From: an uncultured Methylophilaceae bacterium
GTDB lineage: Bacteria > Pseudomonadota > Gammaproteobacteria > Burkholderiales > Methylophilaceae
NCBI GenBank assembly: GCA_903870995.1
Contig: CAIQFD010000018.1
Location: 1-40,575 of the forward strand
Direction: 5' to 3'
DNA: 40,575 nt
The position numbers and the translations under genes are program-made. How positions within the stretch are numbered: position 1 is the first letter of the stretch; every line of letters starts with the position of its first letter. The notes under the pieces are model-generated. The model saw only the letters and a program-made list of their open reading frames with translations, had not been told where the DNA came from and searched no databases. This document shows, piece after piece, positions 1-7,105 of the stretch.

Positions 1-136
1 CGAGGACATTGCTGATTATATTGAGCCGTTCTACAATCGCATCAGGCGCCACTCAACTTTGGGCAATTTATCGCCGGCAGCCTATGAGCAAATGCATCAA
101 AAAGCCTCTTAAATAATGTCCTGCTTTGTTAGACCA
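1..136 (+). mobile_element. IS3-family insertion sequence, right end only
   Basis: The window opens inside an insertion sequence. The last part of an OrfB-type transposase is followed by about 24 bases of non-coding DNA. I place the right end near 136 because elements of this family end in CA and the sequence up to agacca (131-136), read from outside inward, starts TGGTCTAACAAAGC like a terminal repeat. The left end lies outside the window, so neither the paired inverted repeat nor the target duplication can be checked. The exact boundary is inferred. Confidence 0.6.
2..112 (+). CDS. IS3-family transposase OrfB, C-terminal fragment
   Basis: The frame is open from the window edge to a TAA stop at 110-112 and encodes 36 residues ending in AYEQMHQKAS. 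The segment YIEPFYNRIRRHSTLG followed by LSPAAYE is the very recognisable C-terminal tail of the DDE (rve) integrase core of IS3-family OrfB transposases. The catalytic Asp-Asp-Glu residues would lie upstream, outside the window. Whether the element is intact cannot be judged from here. It is partial only because the window starts inside it. Confidence 0.85.
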   Translation, partial: EDIADYIEPFYNRIRRHSTLGNLSPAAYEQMHQKAS

Positions 137-478
137 TTACACTCCTTGAATGTCGCAGAATGGGATATTAAGATTGAACTAAGCATTGTTTCTGATGGTT
201 TAACAGCGTTACTACATATTGCGAAGCATCGCCCTGATATTGTCATTGCAGATTTACGAATGCCAGGTTTGGATGGTTTCGATATGATACATACGCTACA
301 CAATGATCCGAGCTTTGGGGAAATGGACATTGTAGTTGTGACGGGAATGCACAAAGAAGAAATCGCTGCCCGTGGTGGTTTGCCTAAAGGGATGACGGTG
401 TTAACCAAGCCAGTTTCATTTGCTACGTTGCAAGGCTATGTGAATGCTAAAGAATCAGCCCGGGCTAGGTTTCAGTAA
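137..478 (+). pseudogene. Response regulator receiver domain, 5' truncated by the IS
   Basis: The reading frame runs on from an ATG at 116 that lies inside the IS end, so the apparent start is not the native one. From about W16 of that frame the protein is a CheY-like receiver domain. The phospho-acceptor Asp (D46) sits in IADLRMPGLDG, the switch Thr (T76) in VVVTG and the conserved Lys (K98) in LTKP. The first beta strand with its acidic pair, which binds Mg2+, is missing and should lie upstream of the insertion. There is no output domain. A receiver without the acidic pair should not be phosphorylated normally, so I call it a broken gene. It could still be expressed from the IS as a chimera. 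Confidence 0.7.
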
Positions 479-499
479 ACAATATTAAAACGACTGCTA

Positions 500-530
500 G
501 AAAAACTGGGGCTGATCTTTAATCAGCTCC
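500..530 (-). terminator. Rho-independent terminator after ugd
   Basis: On the minus strand, a 9-base stem with one mismatch (GGAGCTGAT / ATCAGCCCC, 5-base loop) begins in the last codons of ugd. It is followed by AGTTTTTC. It faces the truncated response regulator converging from the other side. Confidence 0.6.
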
Positions 531-1685
531 AAACAAATCCCTCGTAAATACTTTCTTCTCAACGCTCTTCAAGTCATTGGTCATTCGATTAGTGATGATG
601 ACATCTGACTTTTGCTTAAACGTTTCTAAATCATCATAAACTTTTGAGCTGAAGAACTCAGCCTCTTTTAGCTCAGGTTCGTAGACAATGACCTCAATAC
701 CTTTTGCTTTGATGCGTTTCATCACGCCTTGAATGCTAGAGGCTCTAAAGTTATCCGAGCCACTCTTCATAATCAGTCTATACACACCAACAACTTTAGG
801 TTTTAATTTTACAATGCTGTCAGCAATAAAATCTTTACGCGTACTATTGGATTGCACAATCGCGTTGATGAGGTTTTGTGGGACATTGCTGTAATTCGCT
901 AGCAGTTGTTTGGTGTCTTTTGGTAAGCAATAGCCACCATAGCCAAAAGAGGGGTTGTTATAATGGTCGCCAATGCGAGGATCTAAACATACGCCTTCGA
1001 TGATTTGTTGCGTATTCAGTCCGTGTGATTCGGCGTAGGTATCTAATTCGTTAAAATAAGAAACGCGCATCGCTAAGTAGGTATTCGCGAATAGCTTGAT
1101 GGCCTCTGCTTCTGCACTGTTGGTCAGTAGAATATCTACATCAGGCTTCATTGACCCTTGTTGTAGCAATGCTGCAAATGTTTTAGCGCGCTCTGATATC
1201 TCCCCCACAATAATGCGAGAAGGGTAGAGGTTGTCATAAAGCGCTTTTCCCTCACGTAAGAATTCAGGTGAGAACATGATTTGCGCGTCAGGGAATCGCT
1301 GTTTGATGCTGTCTGTATAACCAACAGGCACGGTGGATTTAATCACCATCACTGCCTTTGGATTAATGTGTAGTACGTCTTGAATGACCGCCTCAATAGA
1401 CTTTGTATTGAAATAGTTAGTCTCTACGTCATAATCCGTCGGTGTCGCAATCACCACAAATTCAACATCTTGATAGGCCAAATTTTTGTCTAGGGTTGCA
1501 GAGAGCTTGAGTGATTTATTTTTAAGAAAATCTTCGATTTCAGCATCTGAAATGGGTGAAACTTTGCGATTTAGCATCTCAACTTTTTCAGCCATGATGT
1601 CTAAAGCAATCACGTCATTATGTTGTGCCAGTAATACTGCTAAAGATAGGCCGACGTAACCTGTGCCAGCAATTGCAATCTTCAT
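519..1685 (-). CDS. ugd: UDP-glucose 6-dehydrogenase
   Basis: Oxidises UDP-glucose to UDP-glucuronate with two NAD+, providing a sugar nucleotide for polysaccharide, LPS or glycolipid synthesis in the cytoplasm. At 388 residues it matches the short bacterial Ugd class. The Rossmann motif GTGYVG is at residues 7-12. The catalytic loop [14 protein letters not shown] carries the thiol nucleophile C253, and FSPEFLREG (138-146) is the substrate-binding segment. It lies 23 bases downstream of the ketosynthase on the same strand and has its own terminator, so it is probably the last gene of that transcript. The start ATG at 1685 places the nucleotide-binding strand right at the N-terminus, as usual for the family. 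No key residue is missing. The link to the lipid-like cluster upstream is positional only. Confidence 0.93.
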   Translation of the reverse strand: MKIAIAGTGYVGLSLAVLLAQHNDVIALDIMAEKVEMLNRKVSPISDAEIEDFLKNKSLKLSATLDKNLAYQDVEFVVIATPTDYDVETNYFNTKSIEAVIQDVLHINPKAVMVIKSTVPVGYTDSIKQRFPDAQIMFSPEFLREGKALYDNLYPSRIIVGEISERAKTFAALLQQGSMKPDVDILLTNSAEAEAIKLFANTYLAMRVSYFNELDTYAESHGLNTQQIIEGVCLDPRIGDHYNNPSFGYGGYCLPKDTKQLLANYSNVPQNLINAIVQSNSTRKDFIADSIVKLKPKVVGVYRLIMKSGSDNFRASSIQGVMKRIKAKGIEVIVYEPELKEAEFFSSKVYDDLETFKQKSDVIITNRMTNDLKSVEKKVFTRDLFGAD

Positions 1686-1708
1686 ATTAAACCCTAGAGA
1701 GTTATTAC

Positions 1709-2941
1709 TTAGTTTACTTTTTTGGCGATTAGCACAGCACTGGTGCCACCAAAAGCGAATGAGTTGGACATTACGGTGTCAACTTTGACATTTTTGCGAC
1801 CAATGTTTGGCACATAATCTAAATCACACTCAGGATCTGGCTCGGCTAAATGTGCCGTTGGTGGTAAAGATTTTTCTTGAATTGCCATCATGCACGCCAC
1901 AAATTCTACCGCGCCTGCTGCGCCCATCAAATGGCCATGCATAGATTTTGTTGAGCTAACAGGGATTTTGTTTCCGCAGACTTGCTTAATCGCATTCGTT
2001 TCTGTGATGTCGTTGAGTTTAGTGCCTGTGCCATGCGCATTGATGTAATCAAGCTGATTAGCGGTAATGTTGGCTTCAGCAAGTGCCTTACGCATCGCAC
2101 GAGCTTGCCCCTCAACAGAAGGTTGCGTGATATGGGTTGAGTCGTTGCTACTACCGTAACCAATGACTTCAGCGTAGATTTTTGCGCCTCTAGCAACCGC
2201 TCTATCCATATCTTCTAAGACAATCATCCCTGCGCCTTCGCCAAGCACTAGGCCTGAGCGGTTGGCTGAGAAAGGCTTGCATGAAGAGCTTGGGTTAGAC
2301 TCATCTTCATCTGCTAGTGTACGAAGCGCTTCCCAGGCTTTGATGGTGCCGAAGGTTAATAGTGCTTCAGAGCCGCCAGCTAGCATCACATCTGTGTAGC
2401 CGTGTCTGATTTGACGAACAGCTTCACCAATGGCAACAGATGATGATGAGCATGCAGTACAGAATGTAAGGTCTGGCCCAGTAATGCCAAAATCAAGTGC
2501 TACTTGTGCACTGGCCGCATTGTTCATTGCCATCAATACGGTAAATGGTTTGAGGCGCCTTGCCTGCTCTTTATAGAGTCTAACGTAGCCCTCTTCAATA
2601 GAGGCTGCGCCACCCATGCCGGTGCCAAGATAAACACCAAAGCGTTCTAGGTCTTCTGTTTCTAAATTAAGTCCGGCATCGTTAATGGCTTGTTGACTGG
2701 CTGATACAGCAAACTGTGTAACGCGGTCCATGGTGGCCGCTTTGTTTTTTACAAAGTGGGTAAGGGGGTCGTAGTCGTTTATGTAGGCTGCAATTTTGCA
2801 ATCTAGGCTATCGACAAAGTCTGTTTCCATGCGTTTGATGCCTGATTTTCCTGCCATCAAGTTAGCAAAAAAAGTCTTAGGATCATTTCCTACAGGAGAA
2901 AGTACACCAAGACCTGTAACGGCAACGCGTCTAACAGTCAT
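1709..2941 (-). CDS. Beta-ketoacyl-ACP synthase, FabF-like (KAS II type)
   Basis: A condensing enzyme of 410 residues, the size of FabF. The Cys-His-His triad is complete: C164 in TACSSSS, H303 in NAHGTGT and H337 in the GHLMGAAG segment. It should elongate an acyl chain held on ACP with malonyl-ACP. Its ATG overlaps the stop of the dedicated ACP gene by one base (TAATG), a sign of translational coupling. A separate fabB lies at 18874-20091, so this second synthase next to its own ACP is more likely specialised than the housekeeping FabF, though a role as the cell's FabF cannot be excluded. The usual housekeeping neighbours (fabD, fabG, plsX) are absent. The product is unknown. Confidence 0.85.
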   Translation of the reverse strand: MTVRRVAVTGLGVLSPVGNDPKTFFANLMAGKSGIKRMETDFVDSLDCKIAAYINDYDPLTHFVKNKAATMDRVTQFAVSASQQAINDAGLNLETEDLERFGVYLGTGMGGAASIEEGYVRLYKEQARRLKPFTVLMAMNNAASAQVALDFGITGPDLTFCTACSSSSVAIGEAVRQIRHGYTDVMLAGGSEALLTFGTIKAWEALRTLADEDESNPSSSCKPFSANRSGLVLGEGAGMIVLEDMDRAVARGAKIYAEVIGYGSSNDSTHITQPSVEGQARAMRKALAEANITANQLDYINAHGTGTKLNDITETNAIKQVCGNKIPVSSTKSMHGHLMGAAGAVEFVACMMAIQEKSLPPTAHLAEPDPECDLDYVPNIGRKNVKVDTVMSNSFAFGGTSAVLIAKKVN

Positions 2942-3180
2942 TATTTACCTTGTGCAGCGCGAAGTCGGTCAAGTAAAGACACTACATCGCTCACTGTTTT
3001 AATATCAACTTCATCGTTTGGAACTTTGATGCCAAATTTTTCTTCTGCATCAAAAATAATGTCGAATGTGTCTAACGAATCAATTTCGAGCGATTCGAAA
3101 GTCGCATCGAGTGTAATTTCTTCTACTGGTTTATCAAATTTCGTTGCGATGATTTCTCGCAATGTTTCAAAAGTGTCCAA
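2941..3180 (-). CDS. Acyl carrier protein (cluster-specific)
   Basis: A 79-residue acidic four-helix carrier protein. S35 in EIDSLD is the phosphopantetheine attachment site. The helix after it, TFDIIFDAEEKFGI, is typical of type II ACPs. The start is a TTG at 3180, supported by GGAG six bases upstream; no ATG fits. It ends in a one-base overlap with the ketosynthase, and only nine bases separate it from the hydrolase upstream. It is more divergent around the serine than standard AcpP, which usually has DSLD followed by VELVM, so it is probably a partner of the adjacent synthase. Its function in the pathway is inferred from position. Confidence 0.88.
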   Translation of the reverse strand: MDTFETLREIIATKFDKPVEEITLDATFESLEIDSLDTFDIIFDAEEKFGIKVPNDEVDIKTVSDVVSLLDRLRAAQGK

Positions 3181-3189
3181 CTTACTCTC

Positions 3190-4047
3190 CTAAACTACAG
3201 CCGCTTCGGTGGCGACGCATTCTTTAAAAAATTCACCCATACGCAAAGCGATATCGTTCTTACGTTTGTCTAGCGTGAGCACATGATAGGTGTCATCGAC
3301 CAAGAAAGTCTCTACTTTACGCGATGAAATACGTTTTGCAACTAAATGTGCATTTTTAACACTGGCCATGTCATCTTCTGTTGAATGAACAATCAAAGTA
3401 GGTGAAGTTACTTTAGGTAGTGCTTTTTTTGCTGATTTAATCAGTCGTGTACTCTCTTTAATCACCACAGCTGGGGTGTTAAAAATCCCGACTTTTTCAG
3501 AGGCCATGGAGTCGCGATTTTCAAGCACTGCGTGCACCAAGGCGCGAGTTCGCTCACATTTAATGCCGTAAGGTGGGGTTTCTTCCCAAGACATAAAGTA
3601 TTGAAGCGGTGTGTATAAAACAAAGGGTAAAAGTAGCTTACGTTTTAGACGTGGCATATTCCAGCCATCGTAAAAGAAAGTCGTTGAAAGTAGACCGAGC
3701 CCATTCACGCGGTCGCCTTTTTCTTCTGCCAATTTAATTGCGATTAAAGCGCCCATTGACAAGCCTGAAACAAATACGCGTTTGTGTTCTTTTTTGAGTG
3801 CTTCAAATGCAGCTTCCATCGACTGGTACCAGTCTTGCCAGGTTGAGCGCTTAAGGTCGCCTACCGTGCCACAATGTCCCGCTAGCTGAGGGCAGGCCAC
3901 GCTAAAGCCTTGCTTGAGCAAGTTTTTAGCGATGTAGCGCATTTCAGCAGGCGTGCCAGTGAGACCGTGAATCAGTAAAACAGCATCTTCACCACGCTTA
4001 TCGTAAAAGCCTGTTGAGCCCAGACAGTTTTGAATTTCTTGTGTCAT
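3190..4047 (-). CDS. Alpha/beta hydrolase, carboxylesterase/thioesterase-like
   Basis: A 285-residue serine hydrolase resembling the Est30/YvaK carboxylesterase group. The oxyanion-hole motif HGLTGTP is at 27-33 and the nucleophile elbow GLSMG has S97. The likely acid is D225 or D226 in HSTEDDMAS, and the catalytic His is H255 in DDTYHVL. No signal peptide is visible, so it should act in the cytoplasm. It precedes the ACP gene by nine bases. In that setting a thioesterase or acyl-transfer role releasing the chain from ACP is plausible, but this is inference; the sequence supports only an ester or thioester hydrolase fold. The start ATG at 4047 gives a normal N-terminus for the fold. Confidence 0.8.
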   Translation of the reverse strand: MTQEIQNCLGSTGFYDKRGEDAVLLIHGLTGTPAEMRYIAKNLLKQGFSVACPQLAGHCGTVGDLKRSTWQDWYQSMEAAFEALKKEHKRVFVSGLSMGALIAIKLAEEKGDRVNGLGLLSTTFFYDGWNMPRLKRKLLLPFVLYTPLQYFMSWEETPPYGIKCERTRALVHAVLENRDSMASEKVGIFNTPAVVIKESTRLIKSAKKALPKVTSPTLIVHSTEDDMASVKNAHLVAKRISSRKVETFLVDDTYHVLTLDKRKNDIALRMGEFFKECVATEAAVV

Positions 4048-4075
4048 GTAATCTTTTTTAATGAACTTACCAAAA

Positions 4076-4103
4076 TTAAATCGGGGCTTACGCCCCGATT
4101 TAA
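4076..4103 (-). terminator. Terminator-like hairpin between aminotransferase and hydrolase genes
   Basis: A perfect 12-base stem TTAAATCGGGGC / GCCCCGATTTAA with a 4-base loop, followed on the minus strand by TTTTGG. It starts just after the aminotransferase stop and leaves only 28 bases before the hydrolase ATG. The hydrolase-ACP-ketosynthase part therefore depends either on read-through or on a promoter I cannot see. Confidence 0.7.
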
Positions 4104-4110
4104 ACTTTAA

Positions 4111-5484
4111 TTACTCAGCGCCACAGCGTTTAAGTAGTGATTCAAACAACTTGATACCCAGGTCGATTTCCTCTTCTGAAATCAACAATGATGGTGCAAG
4201 GGTAATCACGTTCTTCTCGTAGCCGCCAATATCTAGTACTAAGCCGTATTGTTTGCCATCAATCATGATGTCGCCTTTTAAGCCTTCGTTAAACATGCGG
4301 TCTGCTAAGGCACGGCTGGCTGTGTATCCGTCTTTTTCGCAAAGCTCGATACGAAGTGCTAAGCCCAAGCCACTTACGTCGCCAACGCACTTCCAACGCG
4401 ACTTGAGTTCTTGGATGCGTTTTAAGAAGTAAGCGCCACGGTCACGCACATGCGGTTCAAAGTCGTCTTCAAGCGTCATGTTCAACACTTCAAGTGCAAC
4501 TGCTGTGCCTAGTGGGTTGGAAGCAAATGTTGAGTGTGTTGAGCCTGGAGGGAATTTTTCAGGTGAGATCAATTCTTCGCGTGCCCAAATGCCTGATAGT
4601 GGATTTAAGCCATTAGTAATCGCTTTGCCGAATACGAAAATATCAGGAATGATGTCGAAGTTTTCCCATGACCATAGCTTACCTGTACGGTAAACGCCCA
4701 TTTGAATTTCGTCAGCAACTAATAAGATATTGCGTTTCTTCAATGATTCTTGAAGCTTCTTCATGTAGCCAGCAGGGGGCACAATGTAGCCGCCGGTCCC
4801 TTGCATAGGCTCAATATAGAAAGCGCCAAATTCGCTTTGTTTAGCTTTCTCGTCCCAAACTGATTGGTATTCTGTATCGAACAAATGCTCGAATTGTTTA
4901 TGACAGTAAGTGTCGCAAGTTTCTACTTTCATGCCGTATGGGCAACGGAAGCAGTATGGGTACGGTACAAAATGTGCGCGGTCAGCAAAGTTGCCGAAGC
5001 GACGACGGTAACGGTAGCTAGAAGTGATTGCAGATGCCCCTAACGTACGACCATGGTAACCACCCATGAATGCGAATTGATGGGTCTTGCCTGTGTGGTT
5101 ACGTACCACTTTCAATGAGTCTTCAACCGCTTGAGCGCCACCTACGTTGAAGTGAACACGGCCTTTGACGCCATATTTCTCTTCCATGTACTTACAGATG
5201 ACTTCAGCTAAATCTACTTTTTCTTTATGTAGGTATTGGCTTGCTAACTGAGGGAGTGTGTCAATTTGCTTGTGTAATACATCAGCAATACGTTTGTTTT
5301 TGTAACCGAAGTTAACAGCTGAGTACCACATTTGCCAATCTAAATAAGGCGTTTTGTTTTCATCAAACAAGAAACTGCCATCGCAGTTTTCAAATACTTT
5401 TGGAGGGTCCGCGTAGTTAACGGTGTCGCCATGTGAACAATATTTATCGTTCTTTGCGAGGATTTCAATGATTTTTTTATCCAT
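4111..5484 (-). CDS. Class III PLP-dependent aminotransferase with Cys-rich insert
   Basis: A 457-residue fold type I aminotransferase of the ornithine/4-aminobutyrate/acetylornithine group. The PLP-stacking segment GGYHGRTLG is at 141-149. The ring-nitrogen Asp is D258 in ADEIQMG, and the Schiff-base Lys is K287 in FGKAITNG. The family transfers amino groups onto aldehydes or ketones. A Cys-rich loop, with C178 and C181 (YCFRC) then C190 and C194, marks a subfamily known from several archaeal and bacterial enzymes of varied substrate, including ornithine aminotransferases and amino acid racemases, so the substrate cannot be read off. The gene follows the HAD phosphatase by 31 bases and ends at a hairpin. 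It may aminate a phosphorylated or acyl-derived carbonyl compound; this is inference from neighbours. Confidence 0.85.
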   Translation of the reverse strand: MDKKIIEILAKNDKYCSHGDTVNYADPPKVFENCDGSFLFDENKTPYLDWQMWYSAVNFGYKNKRIADVLHKQIDTLPQLASQYLHKEKVDLAEVICKYMEEKYGVKGRVHFNVGGAQAVEDSLKVVRNHTGKTHQFAFMGGYHGRTLGASAITSSYRYRRRFGNFADRAHFVPYPYCFRCPYGMKVETCDTYCHKQFEHLFDTEYQSVWDEKAKQSEFGAFYIEPMQGTGGYIVPPAGYMKKLQESLKKRNILLVADEIQMGVYRTGKLWSWENFDIIPDIFVFGKAITNGLNPLSGIWAREELISPEKFPPGSTHSTFASNPLGTAVALEVLNMTLEDDFEPHVRDRGAYFLKRIQELKSRWKCVGDVSGLGLALRIELCEKDGYTASRALADRMFNEGLKGDIMIDGKQYGLVLDIGGYEKNVITLAPSLLISEEEIDLGIKLFESLLKRCGAE

Positions 5485-5515
5485 GTTTTGAGCTCTCAGT
5501 TACGAATCTAAAAAA

Positions 5516-6184
5516 TTAGGCAGACAAACTAGTAATGTTTTGGCAAGAATCTTTTGGCCAGGTTTTCACCTTGGCTAAGACGTCAGCAAAGGTTTGAAAT
5601 TTAATGTGTGGAATGTTATTGGTTTCGCAATATTTAATGAGCGAGCCTTTTGCAAACACCACATCAGCCGACTTGGCTAGACAGGCGTCAGACTTGCCAT
5701 CACCAATCAATACAACAGGTTTTTCGCCACCAGATAGGTCTTGTGCGACCTTGCATTTGCATACGCCATTGCCTGCGTTGCAATTCGGATTTTTATGTGG
5801 CCACGACATGTCAATGCCGTCAGGCACGAAGTGAAGCTTATTCGCATAAATCGGAAGTTCTGGGAAGTCAGCATTTTTCATGGCGACTTCAATGGCATGG
5901 TCTAAGCCATCGCTAACAATCGCCAACTTTGCAAATTGGCTGACATGTTTGTAAAAAGGAAGGAAGCTGGCGTCGAGCTGAATGCTGCGAAAGAAGCCCT
6001 CAAGCGTGACATGATCGGTCTTAACCATGTGCAGTTGTTTTTGCATGCACTGAACGGCAGTGATGTGACCATCGAGCCATTCTTTCTCGACATCTTCCCA
6101 AGAAGGATCGGCGAATCGTTCCAGCATTGCGTCCACTGTATCTCTTACTGATAAGGTCCCGTCAAAATCCACTACAAACAGCAT
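5516..6184 (-). CDS. HAD-IB family phosphatase, MtnX/SerB-like
   Basis: A 222-residue small-molecule phosphatase of the haloacid dehalogenase superfamily. Motif I is DFDGT with nucleophile D6 and general acid D8. Motif II includes VSDG (90-93), and motif IV is GDGKSD with D162 and D166. The layout resembles MtnX (methionine salvage) and phosphoserine phosphatase. No other methionine-salvage gene is nearby, so I do not assign that role. A small Cys cluster (C135, C142, C144) lies in the cap-to-core region. An in-frame TAA 24 bases upstream fixes the ATG at 6184. It is first in the minus-strand cluster and has a structured leader. It may remove phosphate from a precursor or product of the adjacent aminotransferase. 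Confidence 0.82.
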   Translation of the reverse strand: MLFVVDFDGTLSVRDTVDAMLERFADPSWEDVEKEWLDGHITAVQCMQKQLHMVKTDHVTLEGFFRSIQLDASFLPFYKHVSQFAKLAIVSDGLDHAIEVAMKNADFPELPIYANKLHFVPDGIDMSWPHKNPNCNAGNGVCKCKVAQDLSGGEKPVVLIGDGKSDACLAKSADVVFAKGSLIKYCETNNIPHIKFQTFADVLAKVKTWPKDSCQNITSLSA

Positions 6185-6188
6185 TGTG

Positions 6189-6243
6189 AAGCCTTGTGAA
6201 AATGTTTAGCGTGATACTAAACATACTTCCTTACAAAAGGCTT
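6189..6243 (-). promoter_or_regulatory. Structured leader of the HAD phosphatase gene, ribosome site in a stem
   Basis: Two nested inverted repeats sit just upstream of the phosphatase ATG. The outer arms are 6189-6195 and 6237-6243 (AAGCCTT / AAGGCTT). The inner arms are 6202-6209 and 6217-6224 (ATGTTTAG / CTAAACAT, 7-base loop). In the minus-strand RNA the only Shine-Dalgarno-like AAGG (6192-6195) lies within the outer stem, 7 bases before the ATG. A better AAGGAAG precedes another ATG at 6224 that opens a 20-codon frame running out of frame into the phosphatase gene. The structure is visible; a regulatory role is inferred. Confidence 0.4.
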
Positions 6244-6356
6244 ACAGGCACTAATAAATTGCGTGTTGATATAGATTTTTTTGCACACCAAACCACAGCA
6301 TCTTGTGTTTGATTGATTTTTTATTGAGAAAATCATGATTTTTAGTAAATAAATGC

Positions 6357-6385
6357 TTGACTTGGTGTAAGTATCCCAGTACAAA
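6357..6385 (+). promoter_or_regulatory. Probable sigma-70 promoter of the cold-shock gene
   Basis: TTGACT at 6357-6362 and TACAAA at 6380-6385 with an exact 17-base spacer. A start near 6392 would give a leader of about 100 bases, as is common for cold-shock genes. Confidence 0.5.
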
Positions 6386-6391
6386 GCATAT

Positions 6392-6494
6392 TGGGCGTTT
6401 TTACTTAGATCTTTTTTGGTTGGCGTAGCTGGCTTTAGTTCGTGAAGTACAAACTTTTGGGGCGCCTCCCCTTGTTTTAGTAAGGAAGTATGCA
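6392..6494 (+). promoter_or_regulatory. Long 5' leader of the cold-shock gene
   Basis: This fills most of the 310-base gene-free stretch 6185-6494, which I read as two divergent leaders with no gene. The predicted cold-shock leader carries a GC hairpin (GGGG-CGCCT-CCCC, about 6460-6472) right before the strong ribosome site AAGGAAG (6482-6488), which is 6 bases from the ATG. Long folded leaders act as temperature switches in E. coli cspA, but no E. coli cold-box sequence is recognisable here. Confidence 0.45.
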
Positions 6495-6698
6495 ATGGCA
6501 ACTGGTACCGTAAAATGGTTCAATGATTCTAAAGGCTTCGGCTTTATCACTCCTGATGAAGGTGGCGACGATCTTTTCGCTCACTTCTCTGCGATCGTAG
6601 ATAGCGGCTATAAAAGCTTAAAAGAAAACGAACGTGTTAGCTTTGATGTAACTGACGGCCCTAAGGGCAAACAAGCATCAAACATTCAAAAGGCTTAA
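6495..6698 (+). CDS. Cold-shock protein, CspA family
   Basis: A 67-residue single cold-shock domain that binds single-stranded RNA and DNA, acting as an RNA chaperone and antiterminator. RNP1 is KGFGFI (13-18) and RNP2 is LFAHF, with the aromatic residues W9, F10, F15, F17 and F28-F31 present. Length and ends match the family exactly. A strong AAGGAAG ribosome site and a hairpin terminator frame it, so it is a single-gene transcript. Whether it is cold-induced or constitutive cannot be told from the protein, but the leader of about 100 bases favours post-transcriptional control. Confidence 0.96.
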   Translation: MATGTVKWFNDSKGFGFITPDEGGDDLFAHFSAIVDSGYKSLKENERVSFDVTDGPKGKQASNIQKA

Positions 6699-6733
6699 TT
6701 GTTTTTTGTAGTGTTTAGCTACAGGTTTTAATT

Positions 6734-6764
6734 AAAACGGCTCGTTATTCGAGCCGTTTTTTTT
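6734..6764 (+). terminator. Rho-independent terminator of the cold-shock gene
   Basis: An 11-base perfect stem AAAACGGCTCG / CGAGCCGTTTT with a 5-base loop, ending in a run of eight T. Confidence 0.93.
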
Positions 6765-6811
6765 GCATGTCACTTTGGTTTTAATGATTTTATTGGTCTG
6801 AATGGAAAATA

Positions 6812-7051
6812 ATGCCTTGGGTTTTGTATCTTTTGGAATGTAAAGGCGGCAGTTTTTACGCGGGCATTACCAATGATTTGGATGCAAGGTATAAGGCGCA
6901 CTCCGAGGGTCGTGGCGCTAAGTACACGCGCGCTAATCCGCCGATGAGAATTTTGGCTCAAAAGAGTTTTGCTGATCGGTCTGAAGCCAGCAAGGCTGAA
7001 GCCCAGGTTAAGGCGCTCCCTAAAGATAGAAAAATAGCTTTTTTTGAGTAA
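6812..7051 (+). CDS. GIY-YIG domain protein, YhbQ/UPF0213-like
   Basis: A 79-residue protein made up entirely of a GIY-YIG nuclease-type domain. The paired motifs appear as VLYLLEC (4-10) and FYAGIT (15-20), followed by the conserved Arg in DLDARYKAH, KYTRA, and a late conserved Glu in SEASKAEAQVK. The UPF0213 group has unclear function, and roles in DNA repair or nuclease activity are inferred from the fold. It stands alone between the cold-shock terminator and a gap of about 290 bases. The ribosome site is weak (GGA about 8 bases upstream). No methionine further upstream is compatible with the fold. Confidence 0.85.
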   Translation: MPWVLYLLECKGGSFYAGITNDLDARYKAHSEGRGAKYTRANPPMRILAQKSFADRSEASKAEAQVKALPKDRKIAFFE

Positions 7052-7105
7052 AATTTTTCTGTGAAAGTGAGTGATGATACAAAGTTATTACAAAGTGACA
7101 TATTC

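Noticed and set aside
5516-6184. Naming the HAD phosphatase mtnX
   Set aside because: The fold motifs match MtnX-like proteins, but no mtnA, mtnB, mtnD or related methionine-salvage gene is nearby, and motifs alone do not fix the substrate.
6217-6501. 94-codon minus-strand open frame across the cold-shock leader
   Set aside because: It overlaps both divergent leaders and the cold-shock start codon, has no recognisable domain and is AT-rich low-quality sequence; the promoter and ribosome site of the cold-shock gene explain the region better.
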